64,000 nt of DNA from Staphylococcus sp. MI 10-1553 (GCF_010365305.1 NZ_CP048279.1:124001-188000); one strand, 5' to 3'. Numbered from the stretch's first letter, positions 46,489 through 58,336 are shown. Numbers and translations: made by a program. Notes: generated by a model not told the origin, from the sequence alone.

Positions 46489-48003
46489 ATGTCAAAAACT
46501 GAAGAAAAGAAAGGAATAGGACGCAAAGTACAAGCTTTCGGTTCATTCCTCAGTAGTATGATCATGCCAAACATTGGTGCTTTTATTGCCTGGGGATTTA
46601 TCGCTGCCATTTTCATCGATAATGGTTGGATCCCTAATAAAGATTTAGCACAGCTCGCTGTTCCTATGATTAAATATCTCATTCCATTATTAATTGCATT
46701 TAGTGGAGGTCGTTTGATTCATGGGATACGTGGAGGAATTATAGCAGCGACTTCTACTATGGGGGTGATTGTTGCATTGCCTCAAACGCCAATGCTGTTA
46801 GGTGCCATGATTATGGGACCGTTAGTCGGTTGGCTCATGAAAAAGGTAGATGAATGGATCCAACCACGTACGCCTCAAGGTTTTGAAATGTTATTCAATA
46901 ATTTTTCTGCTGGTATTTTGGGCTTTATTATGACGATTTTAGGTTTTGAAATATTAGCACCAGTCATGAAGTTTGTGATGCACATTTTATCCGTTGCTGT
47001 TGAAGGATTAGTGCATGCGCACTTACTTCCAATTGTGAGCATTATTGTAGAGCCTGCGAAAATTGTGTTTTTAAATAATGCCATTAACCACGGTGTTTTC
47101 ACACCGTTAGGCGCTGATCAAGCATCGTCGTTAGGACAGTCCGTTTTATATACGATTGAGTCTAATCCAGGGCCTGGTTTAGGTGTGCTCGTGGCATATA
47201 TGATTTTTGGAAAAGGCACAGCGAAAGCAACGTCTTATGGTGCAGGGATCATTCACTTTTTAGGAGGGATTCATGAGATTTACTTCCCTTACGTTTTAAT
47301 GAGACCGATGTTGTTTTTATCCGTTATTTTGGGCGGAGTAACGGGTGTGGCAACTTATCAAGCAACAGGCTTTGGATTTAAAAGTCCAGCTTCTCCAGGG
47401 TCATTTATCGTCTATTGTATCAACGCACCAAGAGGCGAGTTTTTACACATGTTACTCGGTGTATTGCTAGCTGCGGCCGTTTCATTTATTGTATCTGCAT
47501 TCATTTTAAAATTTACGAAAGATACGCAACAAGATATTGAAGAAGCTACAGCACAAATGGAAGCGACGAAAGGTAAAAAATCACAAGTTGCTTCGAAATT
47601 GACTGACTCTGAAAGTAAAACAACTGTAGAAGCTAACAAAAAGGTGGATGAAGTCAAAGCTGAAGAAGACTTGCTTCATCAATACAATACAGAACAAGTT
47701 TCCGCTCATGACTATCGTGATATCCATCATATTATTTTTGCTTGTGATGCTGGAATGGGATCAAGCGCAATGGGCGCAAGCATGTTACGAAATAAGTTCA
47801 AAAAAGCGGGGCTTACAGATATTCAGGTCACAAATACCGCTATTAACCAATTGCCAAAAGATGCCCAACTAATCATTACTCAGAAAACATTGACCGATAG
47901 AGCAATTAAGCAAGTACCGACAGCCATTCATATTTCAGTGGATAACTTTTTGAATTCACCAAGATATGAGGAGTTACTGACTAATTTGAAGAAAGATGAA
48001 TAA
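46489..48003 (+). CDS. mtlA: PTS mannitol-specific EIICB
   Basis: 504 residues. EIIC membrane domain (about 15-345; FGSFLSSMIMPNIGAFIAWG, GGIHEIYFPYVLM with the conserved GIHE) and an EIIB domain (about 410-504) with its phospho-cysteine in IFACDAGMGSSAMG (about Cys418). Imports mannitol as mannitol 1-phosphate, taking phosphate from MtlF. First gene of mtlARFD; GAAGGGG before the ATG. Confidence 0.96.
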   Translation: MSKTEEKKGIGRKVQAFGSFLSSMIMPNIGAFIAWGFIAAIFIDNGWIPNKDLAQLAVPMIKYLIPLLIAFSGGRLIHGIRGGIIAATSTMGVIVALPQTPMLLGAMIMGPLVGWLMKKVDEWIQPRTPQGFEMLFNNFSAGILGFIMTILGFEILAPVMKFVMHILSVAVEGLVHAHLLPIVSIIVEPAKIVFLNNAINHGVFTPLGADQASSLGQSVLYTIESNPGPGLGVLVAYMIFGKGTAKATSYGAGIIHFLGGIHEIYFPYVLMRPMLFLSVILGGVTGVATYQATGFGFKSPASPGSFIVYCINAPRGEFLHMLLGVLLAAAVSFIVSAFILKFTKDTQQDIEEATAQMEATKGKKSQVASKLTDSESKTTVEANKKVDEVKAEEDLLHQYNTEQVSAHDYRDIHHIIFACDAGMGSSAMGASMLRNKFKKAGLTDIQVTNTAINQLPKDAQLIITQKTLTDRAIKQVPTAIHISVDNFLNSPRYEELLTNLKKDE

Positions 48004-48020
48004 CGACCAAGAGGGGGATC

Positions 48021-50051
48021 ATGACAATGTTTTTGAGCTCTCGAGAGAAACGTATCATTGAAATTCTAATTAAATATCGTAAAACTTACATTCGAATTTA
48101 TGATATCGCGCAGCAACTCGGAGTATCCTCTCGTACGATTCATAGAGAATTAAAACACGTTGAATCTTATTTAGAAACATTTGCCGTTGTATTAGAACGT
48201 GTGTCTAAACAAGGAATTCGTATTATGGGCCATGAATATGACATGAAACGTCTTTTTAAAGATGTGTCTGAGAATACAGCGATGGATTTATCTCTGGAAG
48301 AGCAAAAAGTGATTATTTTATATGCACTTATTCAGACGAAAGCACCGATTAAACAATTCAGTTTAGCAGAAGAAATTGGTGTATCGATTCAAACGTTATC
48401 TAAGCTATTGGATGAATTATCACAGGATATCCATTTATATCAATTATCGATATCACGAAAACGTGGTGAAGGTATCCAATTACTGGGTCCAGAGTCAAAG
48501 AAACGTGAATTTTTAAGTCAGTTAATGGTCAACAAACTGAATAGTACGAGTGTTTATTCTGTTATTGAAAATCATTTTGTATATCAATCATTGCATCAAT
48601 CACAACAATCGTTAGTTAATTTGGAACAGATTTTTCAAGTAGAGCGAATTCTTATGGATGATTTGGGTCGGCTTCCGTATTCGTTGACTGAGTCCAGTTA
48701 CTTGTCATTAACCATCCACATCGTTTTAGGGATTCATCGTATGAAAAATGATGAGTATGTCGCGATCAATGATGATATTTATGACAGCGTGAAGGAGACT
48801 TTAGAACAAGAAATTGCCCGGGACATAGCAAATCGATTAGAGGAGATTTATGATGTGAAATTTAATGAAGCAGAAATTACCTTTATTACGATTCATCTGC
48901 GAGGGGCTAAAAGGAAAGATTTTAGAGCTGACAAGGCAGAACAGAGTGATTTAAAAACCATCATCCAATTTGTAGAGGCTGTTGAACAAATCTCTGGGCA
49001 GCATTTTGAAGATAGAGCGAATTTGATTGAAGGTCTCAAACTGCATATTCATCCGGCGATTAATCGATTAAGTTCCAACATTGAGACATACAATCCGCTC
49101 ACCCAAATGATCCAATACAAGTATCCATTATTATTTAAACAAATTAAGCAGGCGCTAACAATTGTGTGGCCCGAACTGGCATTTCCGGATAGCGAAATTG
49201 CATTTATTGTTTTGCACTTTGGCGGCTCCATTAAGAGACACAAAAAAGCACCTTTAAATCTATTGGTGGTGTGTAGCAGTGGTGTAGGGACAAGTCGATT
49301 ACTAGCAGCACGTCTTAAAAATACATTCAGAGATATTGATCGTATCACCCAAGCGTCGGTAAGTGATTTGAATCATCTCAATTTAGAAAGTTTTGCCGGC
49401 ATTATTTCAACAGTCAACTTGGATATCAAACAACCTTTTATTACTGTGAATCCATTATTGCCTGAATCTGATATCACGTATGTTTCACACTTTCTAAAGT
49501 TAAATGAAACGCATCATTCGAATCATGAGACGCATACAAAAATATTGATGAAAGATAACGAAAATTTAATCAATACGATGCGTGATGCCGTGCATTTGAT
49601 TGATTCGATGAAAATAGAGCATCGACAAGTCGATCACTGGTCGATGTACATTGCCAACCATTTATTGAATGAACAAGCAATTCAAGATGTGAATCAATTT
49701 AGCCAATACTTACAAGAAAAATTAGATAATCATCCGGGATGGCTATTAGCCCCTTATCCTGTCGCAATTCCACATTTGAGGGATTCTATCATCTTGAAAC
49801 CGGTCATTTTAGTCACCCTTTTAGATACACCGATTAAGATGTCAAACACGCAAGCGGATGATTTCAAAGTGAAGTATATAATCAGCATGTTCATACCGGA
49901 CAACGAGGAGATGGCGCAGTTAGTTAGTCAATTCATTGAAGAGGTGGGTGAACATCTCGAGGATATTGAAACGTTTATGAAAGAACCAGAAAAATTAAGG
50001 ACAATTTTAAAATCTAAAATTTCAGAAAAGATAAAAAATAATTTTATGTAG
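48021..50051 (+). CDS. mtlR: Mannitol operon activator, BglG/MtlR family
   Basis: 676 residues: N-terminal helix-turn-helix domains ([33 protein letters not shown]), two PRD modules (about 190-400), an EIIB-like domain with [15 protein letters not shown] (about Cys416) and an EIIA-like domain with [10 protein letters not shown] (about His587). Phosphorylation of the PRDs by HPr and of the EIIB-like part by the mannitol EII is known to set its activity. Sits 17 nt after mtlA. The second ATG (48027) fits the GAGGGGG ribosome site as well as the first. Confidence 0.93.
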   Translation: MTMFLSSREKRIIEILIKYRKTYIRIYDIAQQLGVSSRTIHRELKHVESYLETFAVVLERVSKQGIRIMGHEYDMKRLFKDVSENTAMDLSLEEQKVIILYALIQTKAPIKQFSLAEEIGVSIQTLSKLLDELSQDIHLYQLSISRKRGEGIQLLGPESKKREFLSQLMVNKLNSTSVYSVIENHFVYQSLHQSQQSLVNLEQIFQVERILMDDLGRLPYSLTESSYLSLTIHIVLGIHRMKNDEYVAINDDIYDSVKETLEQEIARDIANRLEEIYDVKFNEAEITFITIHLRGAKRKDFRADKAEQSDLKTIIQFVEAVEQISGQHFEDRANLIEGLKLHIHPAINRLSSNIETYNPLTQMIQYKYPLLFKQIKQALTIVWPELAFPDSEIAFIVLHFGGSIKRHKKAPLNLLVVCSSGVGTSRLLAARLKNTFRDIDRITQASVSDLNHLNLESFAGIISTVNLDIKQPFITVNPLLPESDITYVSHFLKLNETHHSNHETHTKILMKDNENLINTMRDAVHLIDSMKIEHRQVDHWSMYIANHLLNEQAIQDVNQFSQYLQEKLDNHPGWLLAPYPVAIPHLRDSIILKPVILVTLLDTPIKMSNTQADDFKVKYIISMFIPDNEEMAQLVSQFIEEVGEHLEDIETFMKEPEKLRTILKSKISEKIKNNFM

Positions 50052-50064
50052 GAGTGTTCGTAAA

Positions 50065-50499
50065 ATGAGTGAATTATTTAGTAATGAGAATATTTTTATT
50101 AATGTCGCGGTATCGAGTCAGTCTGAAGCGATTGAATTAGCGGGACAAGCGCTAGTGGACAATGGATTAGTGACGCAAGATTATATTCAATCAATGAAAG
50201 AACGCGAAAAAGTAGTGTCTACATTTATGGGAAATGCTTTAGCCATTCCACATGGCACAGATGAAGCAAAAGAAAGTGTCTTACATTCAGGCTTATCTTT
50301 ACTTCAAATCCCAGACGGTGTCGATTGGGATGACGAGGAAGTTAAAGTCGTCGTTGGGATTGCAGGTAAAGATGGTGAACATTTAGATTTATTATCTAAA
50401 ATTGCGATTACATTTAGTGAAGAAGCCAATGTCGAACGTATTGTGAATGCCAAATCAGCTAATGAAATTAAAGCGGTTTTTGAGGAGGCAGATGTATAA
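50065..50499 (+). CDS. mtlF: PTS mannitol-specific EIIA
   Basis: 144 residues. Active His in [16 protein letters not shown] (about His59). Passes phosphate from HPr to the EIIB domain of MtlA. 13 nt after mtlR; its stop TAA overlaps the mtlD ATG by one base. Confidence 0.96.
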   Translation: MSELFSNENIFINVAVSSQSEAIELAGQALVDNGLVTQDYIQSMKEREKVVSTFMGNALAIPHGTDEAKESVLHSGLSLLQIPDGVDWDDEEVKVVVGIAGKDGEHLDLLSKIAITFSEEANVERIVNAKSANEIKAVFEEADV

Positions 50500-51611
50500 T
50501 GAGAGCGGTACATTTTGGCGCAGGAAATATCGGACGTGGTTTTATTGGTAAAATTCTTGCAGATAACGATGTGAAAGTCACGTTTGCAGATGTCAATACA
50601 GAAATTATCGACGCTTTAGAGAAAGAACAACAATATCATGTCACCATTGCCGATGAAAATAAAACGACGGAAAAGGTACAAAATATAGATGCGGTCAATT
50701 CTTCAGAGCCATCTGAAAAATTGAAGAAAGCGTTGTTAGAAGCGGATATCATTACTACAGCAGTAGGGGTTAATATTTTGCCTATAATCGCAAAAACAAT
50801 CGCGCCGTACTTAAAAGAGAAGACGAATCATGTTAACATTGTTGCGTGTGAAAATGCGATTATGGCAACGGATATACTTAAGAAAGCGATTTTAGCGCAT
50901 ACAGGTCCTTTAGGTGAGTATATTCATTTTGCTAATTCAGCAGTCGATCGAATTGTCCCTTTACAAAAAAATGAAAATATTTTAGACGTTATGGTAGAAC
51001 CTTTCTATGAATGGGTGATTGAAAATCAAGCATGGTATGGTGAAAAGTTAAATCATATCAATTATGTAGATGATTTATCCCCATTTATTGAAAGAAAGCT
51101 AATGACTGTGAATACCGGTCACGCTTATATTGCTTATGCAGGACAACATGCGCATTTTTCTACTATTTTAGATGCCATCAATGATCCGTCGATTGAAGCT
51201 GAACTTAGAACGGTATTATCTGAAACAAGTTTATATATGACTGAAAAGTTCTCACTTAAAGCTTCCGAACAACAAAATTACGTTGAGAAGATTATTCGTC
51301 GCTTTAAAAATGCATATCTTTCTGATGAAGTCACACGCGTGGGTCGCGGTACAATCCGTAAAATTGGACCTGAGGACCGAATTATAAAGCCTTTAATCTA
51401 TTTGCACGACAACCAATTAGAATATAAAGGGCTTGTCCGTGCTGCAGCATTGTTATTGGCTTATGAAGATGATAACGATAAAGAAACATTACAAAAAAAC
51501 CAATATATCAAAGACTATGGACCGGAGGCATTTTTAAAAGAATATGCACAAGTGAATGAAGCTATTGCGAAAGAAATTGCGCAACAATACAGAGATTTAG
51601 TTGTGGATTAG
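50499..51611 (+). CDS. mtlD: Mannitol-1-phosphate 5-dehydrogenase
   Basis: 370 residues. NAD-binding start [20 protein letters not shown] and catalytic-domain motifs [22 protein letters not shown] and [16 protein letters not shown]. Oxidises mannitol 1-phosphate to fructose 6-phosphate. Translationally coupled to mtlF (TAATG). Confidence 0.97.
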   Translation: MRAVHFGAGNIGRGFIGKILADNDVKVTFADVNTEIIDALEKEQQYHVTIADENKTTEKVQNIDAVNSSEPSEKLKKALLEADIITTAVGVNILPIIAKTIAPYLKEKTNHVNIVACENAIMATDILKKAILAHTGPLGEYIHFANSAVDRIVPLQKNENILDVMVEPFYEWVIENQAWYGEKLNHINYVDDLSPFIERKLMTVNTGHAYIAYAGQHAHFSTILDAINDPSIEAELRTVLSETSLYMTEKFSLKASEQQNYVEKIIRRFKNAYLSDEVTRVGRGTIRKIGPEDRIIKPLIYLHDNQLEYKGLVRAAALLLAYEDDNDKETLQKNQYIKDYGPEAFLKEYAQVNEAIAKEIAQQYRDLVVD

Positions 51612-51643
51612 ATTGTTTTAAGTTAAGCAGTCCAATTAACGAT

Positions 51644-51700
51644 AAAGGCCTAGACAGATGCAATCCCATTTTGGAAGATTGTACAAGTCTAGGCCTTTTT
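51644..51700. terminator. mtl operon terminator
   Basis: AAAGGCCTAGAC (51644-51655) pairs with GTCTAGGCCTTT (51687-51698), with an inner stem CAATC/GATTG; T-run on the plus strand. It faces the end of arcR and may also stop that transcript. Confidence 0.85.
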
Positions 51701-51828
51701 GCAATAAACAAACCCCTATGAAGCCGGTTGCGTGGGCAATTGTAATTTACACATACTGCTTCAAGAGGCAGTTTATCTCAGTCGCACATCGTTAATATAT
51801 TCAGTTATTTGGTATGTCTTTCGTCAAA

Positions 51829-52542
51829 CTATTCAAGTATGGCTTTACTGATCATCCAATTCTTCTGATCTTTTAAAAGGAGGTTTTGTGCTTTCAGTTC
51901 GTTTACAATGTGTCCTGTTGTTTCTCGGGAAACACTAGCTAAATCGCTCACCATTTGGATCGTTAAAAACTGCTTAATTTCATAAAACTCTTCATGGTCC
52001 TCGCCAATCGTATGGCATAAATAAATGAGTACTTTCTCCACACGTGCTTTGGCGCTTTTAGCACTGAGTGCCATGTTATATTCTGTTAATTGTTTTTCAT
52101 TTTCGCAAAGGTATTTATACATTTGAATAAACACTTTATCGTGATTTCGACATATATATTCAATCAGTTCAATCGGTACGGCCATGACAATACTATCGGT
52201 GAGTGCCGTACACATTTCATTTGTGGTTTTATCTTGAAAGAGGTTGTGAAGCGGGTATAAATGTTCACCTTTATTTAACACACGATAGACATCCCCATTC
52301 ACACTATAATGTTCTCTTAATATATAACCATCGATTAAATAATAGATATGTGTCAGTTCATCAGAAGAATAGTAAATCACTTGGCCTTTATTGTATTGTC
52401 TGACGATAAATTCATTCTTATACGGCTGTAATGCAACCGTGGGTATATTGATAAAGGCAGCAAACTGCTCGAGATAGGTATTCACATTGTTTTTGATGAG
52501 TGAGTTATCAATTGTTGAGTGATCATACGGGTTTTGCCCCAT
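51829..52542 (-). CDS. arcR: ArcR, Crp/Fnr-family activator of the ADI operon
   Basis: 237 residues. Cyclic-nucleotide-binding fold (about 30-150) and a Crp-type winged helix (about 160-230; VSRETTGHIVNELKAQN). No Fe-S cysteine cluster, so it is not an Fnr. In staphylococci ArcR binds a Crp-like box and activates arcABDC under anaerobic conditions. Last gene of the operon, 18 nt after arcC, with GAGGGGG before the ATG. A fitting target box lies at 57408-57425. Confidence 0.92.
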   Translation of the reverse strand: MGQNPYDHSTIDNSLIKNNVNTYLEQFAAFINIPTVALQPYKNEFIVRQYNKGQVIYYSSDELTHIYYLIDGYILREHYSVNGDVYRVLNKGEHLYPLHNLFQDKTTNEMCTALTDSIVMAVPIELIEYICRNHDKVFIQMYKYLCENEKQLTEYNMALSAKSAKARVEKVLIYLCHTIGEDHEEFYEIKQFLTIQMVSDLASVSRETTGHIVNELKAQNLLLKDQKNWMISKAILE

Positions 52543-52560
52543 AAATTCACCCCCTCATAG

Positions 52561-53502
52561 CTACTTATAAATTTGTGTGCCGACTTCTCCTTTAAAGGCT
52601 TCATAGGCTTTATCTAAGTTCGTGATGACCGCACGACGCCCTTCTCCGTTTTCAACAAAATCTATAGCCGCCTCAATTTTAGGCAACATAGAGCCTTCTG
52701 CAAATTTACCTTCTTGTGCATAGCGTTTCAGACTTTCGACATCGATGTCAGTAAGTTTTTCTTGGTTAGGTTCATTGAAGTTAATATAAACATTTTCAAC
52801 GTTTGTTAAAATCATAAGGGTATTGGCATCGATGAGTTGTGCTAAACGTTCGCTTGCAAAATCTTTATCAATAACAGCTTCCACACCTTCATAAGTGTCG
52901 CCTCTTTTAACAACAGGAACACCGCCACCACCACAAGCGACAATAATGTTATTATTTTCAACTAAAGTACTAATTAATTCATGCTCTAAAATGGATACAG
53001 GTAGGGGAGACGGAACAACTTTACGGTATCCTCTACCGGCGTCTTCTTTATAAACGGAATCAGGGTATTGTGCTTTTTGTTGTTCGGCCTGTGCTTGTGT
53101 ATAAAATGGGCCAATCGGTTTTGTCGGGTTTGACATTCTTGGATCATTTTCGTCAATTTCTACACGTGTTATCACTGTACCCGCTTTCCGATCACTGTTA
53201 ACCTCTGCTAAAACACGGTTGACTTCCGTTTCAATCCAAAAGCCAATCATTCCTTGTGTCATCGCACCACAGGCATCTAGTGGCATCGCAGGTGTTTGTG
53301 GACTATCAGCAGTCGCTTGTTGAATTAAAAGACTGCCTATTTGAGGCCCATTACCATGCGAAATAACTATGTCATAATCTGTGTTAAATAAAGGTTTTAG
53401 TCTTTGCATTGTTGTACGTATCGCTTGTTTTTGTGTTTCTGCAGATCCATCTGTTGTTTGGATGGCATTTCCGCCTAGAGCAATTACAATTTTTTTATGC
53501 AT
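52561..53502 (-). CDS. arcC: Carbamate kinase
   Basis: 313 residues. Motifs: [11 protein letters not shown] (N-terminus), SHGNGPQIG and [10 protein letters not shown] (about 215). Converts carbamoyl phosphate and ADP to ATP, ammonia and carbon dioxide, the energy-yielding step of the arginine deiminase pathway. 16 nt downstream of arcD. Confidence 0.96.
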   Translation of the reverse strand: MHKKIVIALGGNAIQTTDGSAETQKQAIRTTMQRLKPLFNTDYDIVISHGNGPQIGSLLIQQATADSPQTPAMPLDACGAMTQGMIGFWIETEVNRVLAEVNSDRKAGTVITRVEIDENDPRMSNPTKPIGPFYTQAQAEQQKAQYPDSVYKEDAGRGYRKVVPSPLPVSILEHELISTLVENNNIIVACGGGGVPVVKRGDTYEGVEAVIDKDFASERLAQLIDANTLMILTNVENVYINFNEPNQEKLTDIDVESLKRYAQEGKFAEGSMLPKIEAAIDFVENGEGRRAVITNLDKAYEAFKGEVGTQIYK

Positions 53503-53518
53503 ATCATTTCACTCCTCA

Positions 53519-54949
53519 TTAAAATACATCGACGGCACCGCTTAATAATCTCAAGATGCCGATAATGGCTAAAATAATAATAATGACAAAGAATAAATAA
53601 TCGACTCGTTTTAATGGCTTTTGATTATTTCTTTGTACAATCATGTAAACAATGAGCCCTGGAATATAAAGCAGCATCGTTAATAAGAAGTAATCCAATC
53701 CCGCTGCGTATACGAGCCAGATTGTGTAAACAGAAGCGATGATACCAATCATCCATTGCTTTGTTGTTGCACGATGTTTCGTTTGAATTGTATATTTCAC
53801 TTGGTAAAAAGCACTCAACATGTAAGGAATGAGAATGGCACTTGATGCAAGTGAAAAGGCAAATTGATAAGCGCTTTGTGTGAAAAGCATACTGATTAAA
53901 AAGATTTGAACTAATATATTAGTAACGAGTAATGAATGGACAGGTGCTTTATTTTCATTTTCTTTGGCAAACCATTTAGGGAATAGGCCATCTTTTGCGA
54001 CGATAAAAGGTAATTCACCAGCTAAAAGTGTCCAACCTAACCACGCGCCTAATACTGAAATAATGAGACCAATATTAACGAGCACAGATCCCCAATGACC
54101 GACAATGTGTTCTAACACTGCTGCCATAGAAGGGTTAGAGAGTTCTGAAATATGATTTTGTTGAATGACGCCTTGTGCTAACACGGTCATTAAGAAATAG
54201 ATGACCAATACAGAAACTAAACCAATGACGGTTGCGGAACCGACATCTTTTTTATTTTTAGCGCGTCCAGAAAAGACGACAGCGCCTTCAATACCAGTAA
54301 AGACCCACACAGTGACGAGCATTGTACTTTTAACTTGAGAAAGCGTGTCCCCCCAACTGAACATATGTGATGGGCCACTTGTCATGCCAAACATACCCGC
54401 TTTAAAAGTCTCAAAATTAAAAGCGACAATCATACACACGAGTACAAGTAAAATCGGAATCAATTTCGCGATTGTCACAATGCTATTAATCAATGCGGCT
54501 GTTTCGACACCTTTTAAAATAAGATAATGCACGCCCCACAATAAGATTGAGGCAATAATAATAGAAGGTAGGGTATTGCCTCCTTTGAACATTGGGAAAA
54601 AGTTACCTACTGCTGACATGAGCAACGTCGCATAAGCCACATTGCCTAAAAAGGCAGCAAACCAATAGCCCCAAGCACTTGAAAAGCCAATAAAGTCACC
54701 AAATCCTGCTTGGGCATAACTGTAAATCCCACCATCTAAATCTTGGCGTTCATTGGTTAAGTTCTGAAAGACAAAGGCAAGCGAAATCATGCCGACTGCG
54801 GTAATCAACCATCCAATAATGATAGCTAATCCGCCAGCTTCTTTACCCATATCTGAAATGATGTTAAATGCACCGCCGCCAATCATCGAGCCAATGACTA
54901 AACCAATTAAGGCGGTTTTATTTAATTTGTTTTCATCTGTTCCACCCAT
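53519..54949 (-). CDS. arcD: Arginine/ornithine antiporter
   Basis: 476 residues with about 13 membrane segments; APC-superfamily start LIGLVIGSMIGGGAFNI and GGIYSYAQAGFGDFIGFSSA. Exchanges external arginine for internal ornithine. It lies between arcB and arcC, separated from arcB by 120 nt that hold a long hairpin. Confidence 0.93.
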   Translation of the reverse strand: MGGTDENKLNKTALIGLVIGSMIGGGAFNIISDMGKEAGGLAIIIGWLITAVGMISLAFVFQNLTNERQDLDGGIYSYAQAGFGDFIGFSSAWGYWFAAFLGNVAYATLLMSAVGNFFPMFKGGNTLPSIIIASILLWGVHYLILKGVETAALINSIVTIAKLIPILLVLVCMIVAFNFETFKAGMFGMTSGPSHMFSWGDTLSQVKSTMLVTVWVFTGIEGAVVFSGRAKNKKDVGSATVIGLVSVLVIYFLMTVLAQGVIQQNHISELSNPSMAAVLEHIVGHWGSVLVNIGLIISVLGAWLGWTLLAGELPFIVAKDGLFPKWFAKENENKAPVHSLLVTNILVQIFLISMLFTQSAYQFAFSLASSAILIPYMLSAFYQVKYTIQTKHRATTKQWMIGIIASVYTIWLVYAAGLDYFLLTMLLYIPGLIVYMIVQRNNQKPLKRVDYLFFVIIIILAIIGILRLLSGAVDVF

Positions 54950-54974
54950 ATGTCATGTCTCCTTTAGATAGATT

Positions 54975-55047
54975 AAAAAGTCCAGCATAAAACTTATTTT
55001 AAAATATTTTAATAGTATTTTATTGTGATAAGAATCACTGGACTTTT
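54975..55047 (-). terminator. Hairpin between arcB and arcD
   Basis: AAAAAGTCCAG (54975-54985) pairs with CTGGACTTTT (55038-55047) around an AT-rich loop; T-run on the minus strand. Probably a partial terminator lowering arcD-arcC-arcR expression relative to arcAB. Confidence 0.6.
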
Positions 55048-55069
55048 GTATCATATCATATCTATTGAA

Positions 55070-56077
55070 TTAACCTAATGTAGCGGCCATTACAGCTTTA
55101 ATTGTATGCATGCGGTTTTCAGCTTGATCAAAGATTTTCGCGTGTTTACTTCTAAAGATTTCGTCTGTCACTTCCATTTCAGATAAGCCATATTCATCTT
55201 TAATTTTTTGACTATATTCAGTATTTGTATCGTGGAAAGCAGGTAAGCAGTGTAAGAAAATCGTGCTGTCTTTACCTGTTTTATCAAATAATGCTTTGTT
55301 CACTTGATAGTCTTTTAATAATTTAATACGAGATTCAAATTCACTTTCTTCACCCATTGAAACCCATACGTCTGTATAAATGACATCCGCACCTTTAACA
55401 CCTTCATCAATATTGTTAGTAATTTTAATTGAACCGCCGTCATGTTTAGCACGACGTTCAGCGATATCAATGTAGTCTTGCGCAGGGAATAAAGATTTCG
55501 GTGTACAAATCGTCACGTCGACACCTAACATAGGTCCAGCCACTAACAGTGAATTTGCGACATTGTTACGGCCATCGCCGACGTATGTGAGTTTAATACC
55601 ATCTAAATGACCAAAGTTTTCTTTGATTGTCATATAATCCGCTAACATTTGCGTTGGGTGCCAAGCGTCAGTGAGTCCGTTCCACACAGGGACACCAGAA
55701 TGTTGTGCTAATGCTTCTACAGTATCTTGTGAAAAACCACGGAACTCAATACCGTCGAACATGCGACCTAATACTTTTGCTGTATCTTCTACAGATTCTT
55801 TTTTGCCTAATTGGATGTCGTTTTTACCTAAAAATTCAGGATGTGCACCTAAATCGATAGAAGCCACTGTAAAAGCAGCGCGTGTTCGTGTCGATGTTTT
55901 TTCGAATAATAAAGCAATGTTTTTACCTTCTAAATAGCGGTGTGGGATGCCTTGTTGTTTATAAGATTTTAAAGTTATCGCAAAATCAATTAAGTCTGAA
56001 AATTCTTTTTTAGTAAAATCATCTTCTTTTAATAAATGTCTACCTTTTAAATTTAATGGTTTTTGAATGTCTGTCAT
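55070..56077 (-). CDS. arcB: Ornithine carbamoyltransferase, catabolic
   Basis: 335 residues. Carbamoyl phosphate site [12 protein letters not shown] (about 55-66), [18 protein letters not shown] (about 137) and [13 protein letters not shown] (about 275). Splits citrulline to ornithine and carbamoyl phosphate in the ADI pathway. 37 nt downstream of arcA. Confidence 0.96.
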   Translation of the reverse strand: MTDIQKPLNLKGRHLLKEDDFTKKEFSDLIDFAITLKSYKQQGIPHRYLEGKNIALLFEKTSTRTRAAFTVASIDLGAHPEFLGKNDIQLGKKESVEDTAKVLGRMFDGIEFRGFSQDTVEALAQHSGVPVWNGLTDAWHPTQMLADYMTIKENFGHLDGIKLTYVGDGRNNVANSLLVAGPMLGVDVTICTPKSLFPAQDYIDIAERRAKHDGGSIKITNNIDEGVKGADVIYTDVWVSMGEESEFESRIKLLKDYQVNKALFDKTGKDSTIFLHCLPAFHDTNTEYSQKIKDEYGLSEMEVTDEIFRSKHAKIFDQAENRMHTIKAVMAATLG

Positions 56078-56114
56078 TTTAAAAATCCTTTCTATATTTA
56101 AGATGATGAAGTAT

Positions 56115-57350
56115 TTATATGTCTTCTCTGTATAAAGGTTGACTCATACATCTTGGGCCGCCACGACCACGCACCAATTCACTGCCTGTAATTTCTATCA
56201 CTTTGACCCCTTTATCTCTTAACAATTGGTTTGAAACGTAGTTACGGTCATATGTTACGACGACACCAGGACGAATGGTTAATGTGTTTGAGCCGTCGTT
56301 CCATTGTTCGCGTGCACCATCAATAACATCGCCGTTGCCTGTTGGGATAAATTCAATATGATCCACATGTAAAGCATCTTCTAACGTCGCTTTAAGTTGG
56401 CTTGAATGTGAGATTTTAATATCGTTTGTTACTTCATCTTTTTCGATTGTAAAAATATTCATATGATTTTCTTCTTTAAAGATAGCCGCATGCATTGTGA
56501 ATTTGTCATAATCAATCATGGTAAAAACTGTGTCTAAATGCATGAAACTTCGACTATTTGGTATTTCAATCGCTAATACTTTTGTAAAAGTGGATTGCTC
56601 ATCAAACAAAATTTGACGTGCTAAGCGTTCGATGGCTTGTGCTGAAGTCCGTTCTGATATACCAATAGCCAAGACTTCTTTTGAAAGCACTAACTCGTCT
56701 CCACCTTCGATATTGAATGGTGAATTTCGATCCAACCAAACAGGGACATCTGCATCTTTGAAACGTGGGTGATGTTTAAGAATGTAGGTCATAAAGATAG
56801 ATTCTCTACGACGTGCTCTCCAATACATACGATTAATTGTCACGCCACGTCCGATTGAAGCTTGAGGATCTCTCGTGAAATAAAGGTTTGGCATAGGGTC
56901 TAAATAAAATGGATATCTGTCATCCATATATTCAACAAGATGGTTGGTTTCGAGTTGGATTTCTTCTTTACGTACACCTGCCATGATTCTATCTACGAGG
57001 TCTTGATCACTTAATGTTTCAAAGAGTGCTTTAATTTCTTTTTCATGACCAAGTACTGTTTTTTGAGATTCAGATAAAATATCATCAATAAATTGATCAC
57101 GTACCGCTTTATCTGCAATCGCTTCTGCGGCTAATTTTTCGAGGTAAACAACTTCAACGCCTTCATCTCTTAAAACTTGGGCAAACTTGTCGTGTTCTTC
57201 TTGTGCGACTTTCAAGTAAGGAATATCGTCAAATAATAAGCCACTGAGATGATCAGGCACAAGATTTTCTAATTCTTTGCCTGGTCGCTTGAGTAAAACG
57301 GTTTTTAATCTGCCAATTTCACTATTCACTTGGATGGGTCCTTTTTCCAT
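56115..57350 (-). CDS. arcA: Arginine deiminase
   Basis: 411 residues. Family blocks [42 protein letters not shown] and the catalytic Cys in [10 protein letters not shown] near residue 402. Hydrolyses arginine to citrulline and ammonia. First gene of the operon; GGAGG before the ATG; promoter with cre and ArcR box just upstream. Confidence 0.97.
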   Translation of the reverse strand: MEKGPIQVNSEIGRLKTVLLKRPGKELENLVPDHLSGLLFDDIPYLKVAQEEHDKFAQVLRDEGVEVVYLEKLAAEAIADKAVRDQFIDDILSESQKTVLGHEKEIKALFETLSDQDLVDRIMAGVRKEEIQLETNHLVEYMDDRYPFYLDPMPNLYFTRDPQASIGRGVTINRMYWRARRRESIFMTYILKHHPRFKDADVPVWLDRNSPFNIEGGDELVLSKEVLAIGISERTSAQAIERLARQILFDEQSTFTKVLAIEIPNSRSFMHLDTVFTMIDYDKFTMHAAIFKEENHMNIFTIEKDEVTNDIKISHSSQLKATLEDALHVDHIEFIPTGNGDVIDGAREQWNDGSNTLTIRPGVVVTYDRNYVSNQLLRDKGVKVIEITGSELVRGRGGPRCMSQPLYREDI

Positions 57351-57381
57351 TGTTATGCCTCCTTTAATTGATTACACCCAG

Positions 57382-57425
57382 ATTATAAAGCGCTTTCAGT
57401 TATTGAGTTGTGAATGTTTTCTCAA
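57382..57425 (-). promoter_or_regulatory. arcA promoter with cre and ArcR box
   Basis: Minus strand: -10 TATAAT (57382-57387) and no good -35. TGAAAGCGCTTTAT (57385-57398) is a cre overlapping the -10. TTGAGA-N6-TCACAA (57408-57425) is a Crp-like box centred about 41.5 bp above the predicted start point. Confidence 0.7.
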
Positions 57426-57739
57426 TTGATATGTCTAAAACTTCATGTAAATGATTTATTCAATACATAAAATTGATAGATTATGCATGCCGAGTACTAG
57501 AATAGTTCATACGGATGAATAATCATTGAATATGACACGAAGTACGCAATGAAAGATGGTGCTTCATTCAATATGATGTATGGATATCCAGTCGACTAGG
57601 TGGGTGCGTCTGATGAACAAGAAAAAGGGGGTTTTGAGAGGTGCCAAAAAGTTCACATCTGAGAATAAAATATTTTGTTATGATAATGATGTGTATGGTT
57701 GTCTGACTGACCTATCATCAGATTAAGGAGTTTAAAAGT
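57426..57739. promoter_or_regulatory. arcA-argR intergenic region
   Basis: TGAATAATCA (57516-57525) resembles an ARG-box half pair and could bind ArgR. No other gene or RNA is seen. AAGGAG precedes argR. Confidence 0.3.
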
Positions 57740-58219
57740 ATGAAGAAGAGTAAGAGATTAGACTTAGTATCGATGGTTGTAAAGGAACACGATATTCATA
57801 CGAAAGCAGAAATTGTAGATTATATTGAACAGCATTTTGGAATCCGATATAGTCTTGCCACGATTAGTCGAGATTTAAATGAGTTGAAGATTTATAAAAT
57901 GCCATCAGAAAACCAACAACGATGCTACAGACAATATAACGAAAATGCACAAAAAGAAGCGAAAGCAAGACTCATTGATTTGTATCAAGAGGAGATTATT
58001 TCGCTTAGTATTAAAGATACGTACTTAATTATTAAAACGTCACCTGGCTTTGCGCAAACGGTGAATTTTTACATCGATCAAATGAATTTAAAAGAAGTGA
58101 TTGGTACGGTAGGCGGTAATGATACCATCTTAGTGATTACGCATTCGAATGAACTTTCGAAATTTGTACATTACAAATTGTTCAACCAAACGTATGAAGC
58201 GTCGCATGCGAAACACTAA
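57740..58219 (+). CDS. argR: Arginine repressor ArgR/AhrC family
   Basis: 159 residues. N-terminal winged helix (1-70) with YSLATISRDLNELKIYKMP carrying the conserved Ser-Arg, and a C-terminal hexamerisation and arginine-binding domain (about 80-150; GTVGGNDTILVIT). Divergent from arcA. In the ADI context such extra ArgR proteins act as regulators of arginine catabolism. Confidence 0.93.
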   Translation: MKKSKRLDLVSMVVKEHDIHTKAEIVDYIEQHFGIRYSLATISRDLNELKIYKMPSENQQRCYRQYNENAQKEAKARLIDLYQEEIISLSIKDTYLIIKTSPGFAQTVNFYIDQMNLKEVIGTVGGNDTILVITHSNELSKFVHYKLFNQTYEASHAKH

Positions 58220-58336
58220 CCTTAATATATAGAAAAGTTGTGCAATATTGACTTTTCATGGATTTTACAATAGAATCAGGTAAATTTAGTAAACATCGAT
58301 GAGACTGCATCGAGGGCGTATAAAGAGGTGACATCC

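Noticed and set aside
51829..58219. ACME-type arginine island
   Set aside because: The gene order arcA-arcB-arcD-arcC-arcR with argR is that of the native staphylococcal operon; no ccr or SCC ends are seen.
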